This document shows positions 8,302-14,605 of a stretch of DNA of 19,703 nt, piece by piece. Position numbers and translations under genes: made by a program. Source of the stretch: Desulfovibrio sp. (GTDB lineage: Bacteria > Desulfobacterota > Desulfovibrionia > Desulfovibrionales > Desulfovibrionaceae). The stretch lies in the NCBI GenBank assembly GCA_014804905.1, contig JAAUYX010000023.1, forward strand, positions 37,106 to 56,808, read 5' to 3'. Position 1 is the stretch's first letter, and each line of letters starts with the position of its first letter. A model generated the notes under the pieces. That model was given only the letters and a program-made list of their open reading frames with translations, did no database searches and was not told the DNA's origin.

Positions 8302-9237
8302 ATGCTTACTTATGTCACAGACAAAGATATTCAGGCCTTGAACATCTCTCCTCTCCAGTCCATGGAATGGGTAAAAGAAGCATTTTTCCTCAAAGAATCC
8401 TCACTGCTTCCTCACAAGATCAGTATTACATACGGGGGGGGGGGGGGGAAGTTTTTAAATACGATGCCCGCCGTCATTCCCGCCATAAATGCAATGGGAG
8501 TTAAAGTCGTCAGCCGCTATCCCGAACGCAATCCCACCATAGATGGACAAATTCTCTATTATGACTATACGAGCGGCGCCCTCACCCATGTGCTGGACGC
8601 CGCGTGGATAACCGCCGCGCGCACGGGGGCCGTGTGCGCCACCGCGGTGAAAACCCTGGCCGTCAAAGGTTTTTCCACCGTGGCCATCCTGGGCCTGGGC
8701 AGCACGGGCAGGACCTCGCTCGCCTGCATCCTCGCCGACAACGCGGAAAGGCCTTTGCGGATAAAGGTGCTTCGCTACAAGGACCAGGCCGAAAAATTCA
8801 TTGCCGGCTTCAGGGAATATCCCCTTGCCGGCTTTGAAATCTGTGATGACATGCGCGAGCTCGTCACAGATGCCGATGTGGTGGTTTCCTGCATCACCCG
8901 CGCACCCGGCCTGCTCGCGCAACCGGAATGGTTCAGGCCGGGCTGCCTGCTTGTCCCTGTCCACACCAGGGGCTTCCAGACCTGTGACCTCGTTTTTGAC
9001 CAAGTTTTTGCCGATGACACGGCCCATGTGGCAAATTTTAACTATTTCTCGCAATTCAAGAAGTTTGCTGAACTGGGCGACGTGATGCAAGGGAAGTGTC
9101 CGGGCCGGGAGACTGATGCTGAACGCATCCTCAGCTACAATATCGGCATTGCGTTGCACGATATTGTTTTCAGCCGGCATATCATCCAGCTGTTGACGCA
9201 GCAGGTGGAAGCCTCCCTCACGGCGAACTGTGCCTGA
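8302..9237 (+). CDS. Ornithine cyclodeaminase/mu-crystallin-family NAD(P) enzyme with in-frame poly-G tract
   Basis: A 311-residue protein of the ornithine cyclodeaminase, alanine dehydrogenase and mu-crystallin family. Family marks are MPAVIPAINAMGVKVVSRYP (55-74, Lys68 probably at the substrate), RTGA (108-111) and the Rossmann loop VAILGLGSTGRTS (127-139). The family deaminates, reduces or cyclises amino or imino acids with NAD(P). I chose ATG 8302, with GGGGG about six bases upstream; an in-frame ATG at 8290 overlaps that site and the open frame continues further upstream without family sequence. Codons 45-49 are five GGG in a row, part of an unbroken 15-G tract. The gene is divergent from the operon and is followed by a stem-loop and tRNA-Ala. 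The substrate is unknown; related proteins sit in amino-acid and opine-type precursor pathways. Confidence 0.85.
   Translation: MLTYVTDKDIQALNISPLQSMEWVKEAFFLKESSLLPHKISITYGGGGGKFLNTMPAVIPAINAMGVKVVSRYPERNPTIDGQILYYDYTSGALTHVLDAAWITAARTGAVCATAVKTLAVKGFSTVAILGLGSTGRTSLACILADNAERPLRIKVLRYKDQAEKFIAGFREYPLAGFEICDDMRELVTDADVVVSCITRAPGLLAQPEWFRPGCLLVPVHTRGFQTCDLVFDQVFADDTAHVANFNYFSQFKKFAELGDVMQGKCPGRETDAERILSYNIGIALHDIVFSRHIIQLLTQQVEASLTANCA
8434..8448 (+). repeat. Homopolymeric G tract (15 G) inside the cyclodeaminase-family gene
   Basis: Fifteen consecutive G between TAC and AAG, coding for five glycines in the frame given. With 14 G the frame meets TAA at 8456-8458; with 16 G it meets TAA at 8502-8504. 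Tracts of this kind change length by slipped-strand mispairing, so this is a likely translational on/off switch. In this window the tract is in the ON state. Confidence 0.85.
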
Positions 9238-9277
9238 AAATCGCGGTGCGCCACGAAAAAAGGCCCCTTAAACGCCA

Positions 9278-9310
9278 GTTCCGCCAAGAGCCCGAAGCCC
9301 TTGGCGGAAC
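9278..9310. terminator. Stem-loop between the cyclodeaminase-family gene and tRNA-Ala, possible terminator
   Basis: An 11-bp perfect inverted repeat, GTTCCGCCAAG (9278-9288) and CTTGGCGGAAC (9300-9310). On the minus strand it can extend by about three inner pairs, one of them G-U, around a TTCGG loop. It lies just downstream of both converging transcripts. A six-T run on the minus strand (9261-9256) comes 16 bases after the stem, and no T run follows on the plus strand, so it is not a textbook terminator. Confidence 0.4.
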
Positions 9311-9321
9311 CGAAAAATTCC

Positions 9322-9397
9322 TGGTGGAGAAGAAGGGATTTGAACCCTCGACCCCCGCCTTGCGAAGGCGATGCTCTCCCAGCTGAGCTACTTCCCC
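9322..9397 (-). tRNA. tRNA-Ala (anticodon CGC)
   Basis: The reverse strand folds as a full 76-base cloverleaf: acceptor GGGGAAG with CTTCTCC, D-arm GCTC/GAGC, anticodon stem and loop TTCGCAA (anticodon CGC at 9364-9362), T-arm with GGTTCAAATCC, discriminator A and encoded CCA. The acceptor stem has the G3-U70 pair that defines alanine identity, so the amino acid is clear from both anticodon and identity element. It reads the GCG codon, common in this GC-rich sequence. It has its own promoter at 9412-9440. Confidence 0.95.
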
Positions 9398-9411
9398 ACA
9401 GGTGGAGCTGT

Positions 9412-9440
9412 TTTGTAGTCCGGGCTGGGCAAGATGTCAA
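9412..9440 (-). promoter_or_regulatory. Promoter of tRNA-Ala
   Basis: On the minus strand a perfect TTGACA (9440-9435) and TACAAA (9417-9412, four of six) are separated by exactly 17 bases. The start of transcription would fall a few bases before the mature tRNA 5' end at 9397. Confidence 0.75.
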
Positions 9441-9654
9441 GGCTTGCGTGAGGGGGCGGCGCAGGTGGACGCAGAAACGGAGCTCTACAGCAAGCCGAGG
9501 CGGCACCCGTGAGAGTATGCAAGCCCGGCAAGAGCGATTAAGGCCACGTCCCCGCTGCATAGTGCACCCCCCGCAAGCGCAGGACGGCCACCCTAGTCCA
9601 CCCCCAGAAGCCGCAGAAGGCTCCCTCCCCCTCGCGGCCGCCCTCCCCCTGGCA

Positions 9655-9683
9655 TTGCCATCGGGCCGCGGATGGTCTATACT
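9655..9683 (+). promoter_or_regulatory. Strong sigma-70 type promoter upstream of the sensor-kinase operon
   Basis: TTGCCA (9655-9660) and TATACT (9678-9683), each five of six to consensus, with 17 bases between. Transcription should begin near 9690, more than 430 bases before the kinase start codon at 10128. It is the only strong plus-strand promoter I see between the tRNA and the kinase. Confidence 0.6.
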
Positions 9684-9719
9684 GCCGGCAAAACATAGCT
9701 TTTGACTTGGTAGGCCCTT

Positions 9720-9742
9720 CCCGGCGTGCGGCATACGCCGGG
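9720..9742 (+). other. Hairpin early in the putative leader
   Basis: Perfect 8-bp stem CCCGGCGT/ACGCCGGG with a seven-base loop, about 30 bases after the predicted transcription start. It may protect a 5' end or belong to a structured RNA. No T run follows, so it is not a simple terminator. Confidence 0.4.
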
Positions 9743-10005
9743 GCGGGCTGTGCCCACGTGCCCGGTTCGCCGCGATGTCTTTTCGCGCGGGAGCCCGGCT
9801 GCCGCACGTCCGCACTGCGGGCGCTGCCGCCCGGGCGTGTGCGCGTTGCCTTTTCATGAGGACCGTGCCGGGGGCCACGAGAAAGGGCCGGGCGAAAGGC
9901 CGGGCCAGCGCTTGTCCGAAGCAGGCCTCTGGGCGCGGTCATCTGGGCCTGGGCGTGTGCGCATAGCCGTTTGCCTGTTTTCGCGCCTGCCCGCATGGGG
10001 CTGCG

Positions 10006-10089
10006 CCCCGGCGAATGGCGATGGGGCGGGCGTAGGTCGTCCCGCCCCCGGCGAATGGCGATGGGGCGGGCGTAGGTCGTCCCGCCCCC
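10006..10089. repeat. Tandem 40-base repeat, about 2.1 copies, each with an 8-bp inverted repeat
   Basis: Bases 10011-10050 recur at 10051-10090 with only the last base different; identity extends left to 10006. Each copy contains GGGGCGGG and CCCGCCCC ten bases apart, so two identical hairpins can form in a row, about 40 bases before the kinase start codon. They could be paired binding sites for a regulator or RNA structures that act on the kinase mRNA. Not a CRISPR: the units are contiguous and there are no spacers. Confidence 0.8.
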
Positions 10090-10127
10090 CGCGTCCTTGT
10101 GCCCCGGAATTTTAAGGGAACAGTGCC

Positions 10128-12434
10128 ATGCGCAGGCGAGACAAGATTTTCTACAGCAAGCTGCTCCTGCTCTTCCTCGGCATCGTTTCGCTGCTGATCT
10201 TCTTTTACACCATCAAGCTGCACGAGGTCATCGAGCGCAACATCCTCTTCAGCGTCAACGAGGTGGCCGAGCACGACAAGCGCGCCCTGCGCACCTGCCT
10301 CGAGCTCTTTCTGGACGAGCTTTCCGGCGTGGAAAAGCGCCTCGCCGCGCAGGGCACGTCGTCGCTCCGCGAGCTGGAGGGCCAGCTCAACCTCGAGGCC
10401 GCCACCACCGCCTTCACGCGCCTCTTCATGCTCGCCGAGGACGGCCGCATCTTCACCGACAACTACCTTATCTATACCCGCGACCAGGAAAGCCTCGGCG
10501 GCCGCTTCGACTTTCTCCCCCTGTTCGAGGCCCGCGACAGCCGGGTGCTCGTGCTGCGCTTCGACGACAACGCGGAATTTGCGGGCATCTCGCGCGAGTC
10601 CATCCTCTACGCCATGAAGCTCGACGACTTCCGCGTGGACGGCGTCCGCATGACCGCGCTGCTCGGCTGCACGGACATCAGCTTCCTCCAGGAGCACCTC
10701 ATCATCGAGGGCTTCGTCAAAAACGGCAAGTCCTACGGCGTGAGCGCCGTCATCGACATGAACGGGGCCTATGTGGCGGGCGACAAGCGCGACATCTACC
10801 TGCGCAACGACACCAACTTCTTCACGCAGCTCGCCGCCGGGCAATGCAGCCTCAGCAAGCGCGACATCGTGGCCCGCATGGCGAAGCGCGAGGACTTCAG
10901 CTTCTACCTCGAGGACGGCGACGGCAAGAAGCTCGTCTATTGCTCGCCCTTCGCGGACCGGGAGGACCCGAAGCTCGACTGGTATCTCGTCATGGTGGTC
11001 AGCAACGACTTCCTCGTGGAGCGCCAGGCCACCTTCTCGGTCATGGGGCTTTCGCTGCTCGGGCTCGTGGTGCTGGCGCTGACCCTGCTCATGCTCTACG
11101 GCATCTCGAGCCGCAAGAAGCTCCATGAGGCGCACGAATCCGTGCGCGTGCGCAGCGAGTTCCTTTCCAGCATGAGCCACGAGATACGCACGCCGCTCAA
11201 CGGCATCATCGGGCTCAACCACCTCATTTCCTCGCATGTGGAGAACCCGGCGCGGCTTTCGCAGGTGCGCGACTGGCTCAACAAGTCGCGCAGCCTTGCG
11301 GACTACCTCATCGCGCTGCTCAACGACGTGCTCGACATGACCAAGCTCCAGGCGGGCAAGGTGGACATCGCCCACGAGCGCTATTCCATCACCGCCATGA
11401 TCGCGGACGTCATCTTCATGCAGGCCTCGCACGCCGAAAAGGCGGGGCTGCGCCTCACGCTGGAGGAAGCCGTGCCCGACCCCTGGGTCATGGGCGACGA
11501 GACGCGCGTGAAGCAGGTGCTCATCAACATCATCGGCAACGCCATCAAGTTCACGCCGGGGGGTGGCTCGGTCACGGTGTCCGTGCGGCAGGAGCGCATG
11601 GACCGCCGCCATGTGCGCACCTATTACCGCTGCCGCGACACTGGCCGGGGCATGAGCAGGGCCTTCCTGCAGACGCTCTTCGACCCCTTCACCCAGGACC
11701 CGCGCGCCCAGAAGGACGCGGCCCTCAAGGGCTCGGGCCTGGGGATGCCCATCGCCCGCGAGCTCGTGCTCGCCATGGGCGGGACCATCGAAGTGGACAG
11801 CGAGGAAGGCGCGGGCAGCACCTTCACCGTGACCATTCCTTCCGAAATCGCGGGCAAGCTCCGCCGGAAGGATGAAGCGGACGAGGCCCCGCGCGAGACG
11901 GCCACGCACACCCTGAAGCCGGCCCCGACCGCTCCCGCGGCCGCCCCTGCCGCCGCTCCGGCTTCGGCCCCGGCCGTGGCTGCCGCCCCGGCCACGCCGC
12001 CCGCCCAGCCCGAGCCGCCCCGCAAGGGCCGCATCCTCCTTGCCGAAGATGCGGAATTCAATGCCGAATTTCTCATGGAACTGCTCACGGACGAGGGCTT
12101 TTCCGTGGTGCACGCCAAGAACGGCAAGGAGGCGCTGGAGATTTTCGAGGCCTCCGGCGAGGACGAGTTCGCGGTCATCCTCATGGACATGCAGATGCCC
12201 GTCATGGACGGCTGCGAGGCCACGGCGGCCATCCGCGCGCTCAGGCGCCCCGACGCCGAGACCGTGACCATCTATGCCTGCACGGCCAACAGCTTCAAGG
12301 AGGACATGGACAAGGCCATGGCCAGCGGCATGGACGACTTCCTCACCAAGCCCATCGACATCAGGGTCTTTTTGCAAAAGATGGCGGCCATCAACTGTGC
12401 GCCCGCGGGCGGCGCCAGCAGGGGGAAAGCATGA
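10128..12434 (+). CDS. Membrane hybrid sensor histidine kinase with periplasmic domain and C-terminal receiver
   Basis: A 768-residue inner-membrane sensor. Residues ~8-27 and ~303-325 are membrane helices enclosing a ~275-residue periplasmic sensor domain of possible Cache type. Then come the phosphoacceptor domain (SHEIRTPLNGIIG, His351), the ATPase domain (N-box GNAIKF with Asn471, GRGMS, GSGLGMPIA), an Ala/Pro-rich linker (~590-630) and a receiver domain with acceptor Asp687 in LMDMQMPVMDG and LTKPID. All catalytic motifs are present. No output domain is attached, so phosphate probably passes to a separate histidine phosphotransfer protein or regulator not seen here. The ATG follows AAGGG. 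The stop overlaps the next gene's start as ATGA, linking the kinase to a solute-binding lipoprotein that may present its ligand. Confidence 0.92.
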   Translation: MRRRDKIFYSKLLLLFLGIVSLLIFFYTIKLHEVIERNILFSVNEVAEHDKRALRTCLELFLDELSGVEKRLAAQGTSSLRELEGQLNLEAATTAFTRLFMLAEDGRIFTDNYLIYTRDQESLGGRFDFLPLFEARDSRVLVLRFDDNAEFAGISRESILYAMKLDDFRVDGVRMTALLGCTDISFLQEHLIIEGFVKNGKSYGVSAVIDMNGAYVAGDKRDIYLRNDTNFFTQLAAGQCSLSKRDIVARMAKREDFSFYLEDGDGKKLVYCSPFADREDPKLDWYLVMVVSNDFLVERQATFSVMGLSLLGLVVLALTLLMLYGISSRKKLHEAHESVRVRSEFLSSMSHEIRTPLNGIIGLNHLISSHVENPARLSQVRDWLNKSRSLADYLIALLNDVLDMTKLQAGKVDIAHERYSITAMIADVIFMQASHAEKAGLRLTLEEAVPDPWVMGDETRVKQVLINIIGNAIKFTPGGGSVTVSVRQERMDRRHVRTYYRCRDTGRGMSRAFLQTLFDPFTQDPRAQKDAALKGSGLGMPIARELVLAMGGTIEVDSEEGAGSTFTVTIPSEIAGKLRRKDEADEAPRETATHTLKPAPTAPAAAPAAAPASAPAVAAAPATPPAQPEPPRKGRILLAEDAEFNAEFLMELLTDEGFSVVHAKNGKEALEIFEASGEDEFAVILMDMQMPVMDGCEATAAIRALRRPDAETVTIYACTANSFKEDMDKAMASGMDDFLTKPIDIRVFLQKMAAINCAPAGGASRGKA

Positions 12435-13783
12435 ACAAACAGCGGCTTTTCCCCGCCCCTGCCGCGGCCCGGCCGCTCCTGATGGCCCTGCTGGCCCTGC
12501 TGCTTGCCGCGCTCGGCGCCGGCTGCGAGAACGAGCCGCCGAAGCCCGTGCGCCTCGTCATCAAGACGCCCGTGCAGGAGATGAACTGCGTCAGCAACCC
12601 CAATATCCGCGACACCACGGCCTTCCTCAAGCAGGCCTCGGCAGCCTTTGCGGCGCAGTACAGAAAGGCCCCTGTGCTCCCGGAGGTCATGACCTTCAAC
12701 CGCGTGGACGAGGTGAAGGCCGTCCCTGGCAGCTTCGGCACGGAAACCGCGCCGGACATCCTTTTCGGGGCTTTCTTCAACCTCATGGGCTATGCGGACA
12801 TGGGCCGCGTGGTGCCGCTGGACGACTTCGTCACGCCGCTGCTCGGGCCGGACCTCGACCCGCCAAGTCTGGAGGTGGGCACGCGCGAGGGGCGCGTCTA
12901 TCTTTTGCCCTTCCTCAACGTGCAGAACATTCTCATCTACAACAAGGAGCTGTTCCGGCGTTGCGGCCTCGAGCGCTTTATCGGCCACGGCCGCGAAATC
13001 CAGGACTGGACCCTCCCCGAGTGGCGGGACATCCTCGACACGCTCGCCGCCAGATTGCCGCACGGCATCTATCCCCTCGCCATCTTTGCCGGAAGCAACG
13101 AGGGCGACACGCATATCCTCACCTATTTGCGCGCTTTCGGCGGCAAAATTTTCGACAGCGAGGGCCGCTTCGACTTTCAGGACCCGGCCACGGTGAAGGC
13201 GCTGGCCTGGCTGCAGGAGGGCGTGCGCCGCGGCTGGTTCCCGCCGCATCCCGAAAACCTGGAACTGAAGGATTGCAGCGAGCTCTTCGCCAACGGGCAG
13301 CTCGCCATCTCCATGTTCAGCAACAGCAACAGCGTCCTTGCGGGGCGCCTCGACGATTACGGCTTCGTCAACTTTCCGGGCAATGTGGCGACGACCTTTT
13401 ACCGGGGCTTCGCGGTGTTCGACAACGGCGACCCGGCCAGGGTGCAGCCCGCCAAGGACTTTCTCGCGTATCTCTACGCCCATGACGAATGGCGCGACCT
13501 TTCGGCGGGCAATATCCCGGTGAGCCGCCGCACGCTCAGGAAGTACCGCGATCGCATCCCCATGATTGACGAGTTTGAGCGCAATGCGGTCAATGTGGTC
13601 AACTTCACCAACAAGAGCCCCAACTGGCAGGGCCGGGAGGACTCGTTCCGCAGCGTGTTCTGGCCCAACATCAACAAGTTGCTGGCGCTCAAGATCACTC
13701 CGGAACAGTGCGCCGCCGCCCTTGACCGCGCCTGCAACGCAGCGCTGGAACAGGGGCGGAAGCTGCAAAAACTCCATCCGTAA
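12431..13783 (+). CDS. Solute-binding lipoprotein (family 1 extracellular binding protein)
   Basis: A 450-residue exported lipoprotein. It has a basic start, a hydrophobic stretch (15-30) and a lipobox-like LGAGC with Cys32 as the lipid attachment site. The mature part resembles ABC sugar-type binding proteins: early APDILFGAFFNL, LPFLNVQNILIYNKELFRRCGL (the typical hinge and 'YNK' segment), LRAFGGKIFDSEGRFDF and an FPGN/RGFAVF segment. No transporter permease or ATPase gene is nearby. Translation is coupled to the kinase by the ATGA overlap, so I infer that it works as a ligand-binding partner of the kinase rather than for uptake, as LuxP does for LuxQ. The ligand is unknown; sugars or oligosaccharides are usual for the family. 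Confidence 0.87.
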   Translation: MNKQRLFPAPAAARPLLMALLALLLAALGAGCENEPPKPVRLVIKTPVQEMNCVSNPNIRDTTAFLKQASAAFAAQYRKAPVLPEVMTFNRVDEVKAVPGSFGTETAPDILFGAFFNLMGYADMGRVVPLDDFVTPLLGPDLDPPSLEVGTREGRVYLLPFLNVQNILIYNKELFRRCGLERFIGHGREIQDWTLPEWRDILDTLAARLPHGIYPLAIFAGSNEGDTHILTYLRAFGGKIFDSEGRFDFQDPATVKALAWLQEGVRRGWFPPHPENLELKDCSELFANGQLAISMFSNSNSVLAGRLDDYGFVNFPGNVATTFYRGFAVFDNGDPARVQPAKDFLAYLYAHDEWRDLSAGNIPVSRRTLRKYRDRIPMIDEFERNAVNVVNFTNKSPNWQGREDSFRSVFWPNINKLLALKITPEQCAAALDRACNAALEQGRKLQKLHP

Positions 13784-13787
13784 CGGC

Positions 13788-13856
13788 ATGAGGGAGGGCA
13801 AGATGGTGGACTGGATGGAGGAGGTCACGGACGAGCAGTATGCGGGGAAAAAGTAG
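13788..13856 (+). CDS. Possible very small peptide (22 or 17 residues)
   Basis: An open frame fits exactly in the gap between the lipoprotein and the next gene. It starts at ATG 13788 or at ATG 13803, which has GAGGGAGGG upstream, and ends at TAG 13854-13856. The product would be acidic with a basic end (MVDWMEEVTDEQYAGKK from the second start). No family is recognisable. It could equally be untranslated spacer; the good ribosome-binding site is the only positive sign. Confidence 0.25.
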   Translation: MREGKMVDWMEEVTDEQYAGKK

Positions 13857-13871
13857 TCGGGGGCCACGCAT

Positions 13872-14579
13872 ATGAAAAACTTTGTTCTTTTCCTTGTCAC
13901 CGGCGCGCTGCTCCTCGCCCTCGCGGGCGCTCCCTCCGCGGCGGAGCGGCTGGACACGCGCGGGGCGGCCATCGTCCCCATCGCCGCGCTCACGGCCCTG
14001 GGCGACCAGGCCGCGCTCGCCAGGGCGCTGGAGGCCGGGCTGGAGAGCGGCCTTACCGTCAACGACATCAGGGAAGTCCTCATCCAGCTCTACGCCTATT
14101 GCGGCTTCCCGCGCAGTCTGGACGGCCTCAACACCTTCATGGGCGTGGTGGAAAAGCGGAAACAGGCCGGGAAAAACGATCCCGAAGGGGAGCAGCCCCA
14201 CGCCCTCCCCGAGGGCGCTGACCGCAGGGCCATCGGCGCGGCCACGCAGACGGCACTTCTGGGGCGCCCGGCCAATGCCCCGGTCTATGCCTTCGCGCCG
14301 GGCATCGACCAGTTCCTCAAGGAGCACCTCTTCTGCGACATCTTCAGCCGCGGCGTACTCACGGAGCAGGAGCGCGAGCTCGCCACCATCGCCGCGCTGG
14401 CGGCGCTGCCCGCCTATAACCAGCTCAAGGCGCACCTGGGCTTTTCGCTCAACACGGGCCTCACGCCGGAGCAGCTGGACGAGGTCGTGGTCATCCTCAC
14501 GGAAAAGGCGGGCGAGGCGCCGGGAATGCTCGCCCGCGCCACGCTCGAGAAGGTGCTGGCCGAGCGCGCGGGGAAGTGA
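13872..14579 (+). CDS. Exported carboxymuconolactone decarboxylase-family protein
   Basis: A 235-residue protein with a Sec signal peptide (residues 1-24, ending SAAE). Two carboxymuconolactone-decarboxylase-like helical repeats follow: GDQAALARALEAGLESGLTVNDIREVLIQLYAYCGFPRSLDGL (~50-95) and, near the end, LTEQERELATIAALAALPAYNQLKAHLGFSLNTGLTPEQLDEVV. The family includes AhpD-like disulfide reductases and decarboxylases; the AhpD CxxC pair is missing here, so thiol peroxidase-reductase activity is unlikely. Exported members are often found beside regulators in gut and sulfate-reducing bacteria, with unknown substrate. GGGGG is upstream of the ATG. It is the last gene of the plus-strand sensory operon and converges with the next kinase, 26 bases away. 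Confidence 0.85.
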   Translation: MKNFVLFLVTGALLLALAGAPSAAERLDTRGAAIVPIAALTALGDQAALARALEAGLESGLTVNDIREVLIQLYAYCGFPRSLDGLNTFMGVVEKRKQAGKNDPEGEQPHALPEGADRRAIGAATQTALLGRPANAPVYAFAPGIDQFLKEHLFCDIFSRGVLTEQERELATIAALAALPAYNQLKAHLGFSLNTGLTPEQLDEVVVILTEKAGEAPGMLARATLEKVLAERAGK

Positions 14580-14605
14580 GCGCAGGCGCGCGGGCCGAAA
14601 CTCCC

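Larger units (their letters stand above)
9398..10127. other. Gene-free region with strong promoter and hairpins; long leader or small RNA candidate
   Basis: I find no convincing protein gene in these 730 bases. The left part holds the tRNA-Ala promoter. A near-consensus plus-strand promoter is at 9655-9683. Downstream are a hairpin CCCGGCGT/ACGCCGGG (9720-9742), further GC-rich inverted repeats near 9817-9837 and 9995-10010, and a 40-base tandem repeat (10006-10089). The transcript could be a structured leader of about 430 bases for the sensor kinase at 10128, or a separate small RNA. I could not match it to SRP RNA, 6S RNA, RNase P RNA or tmRNA signatures. Confidence 0.45.

Noticed and set aside
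10006..10089. CRISPR array
   Set aside because: The repeat units are directly adjacent with no unique spacers and there are only two; no cas gene is present.
12431..13783. Component of an ABC sugar importer
   Set aside because: No permease or ATPase gene lies in the window; coupling to a kinase points to sensing instead, although distant transporter genes cannot be excluded.
9939..14083. Long minus-strand open frames opposite the sensory operon (9939-12377 and 12272-14083)
   Set aside because: They are antisense to a complete histidine kinase and binding protein, have repetitive His/Glu/Arg-rich products, and lack good start sites.
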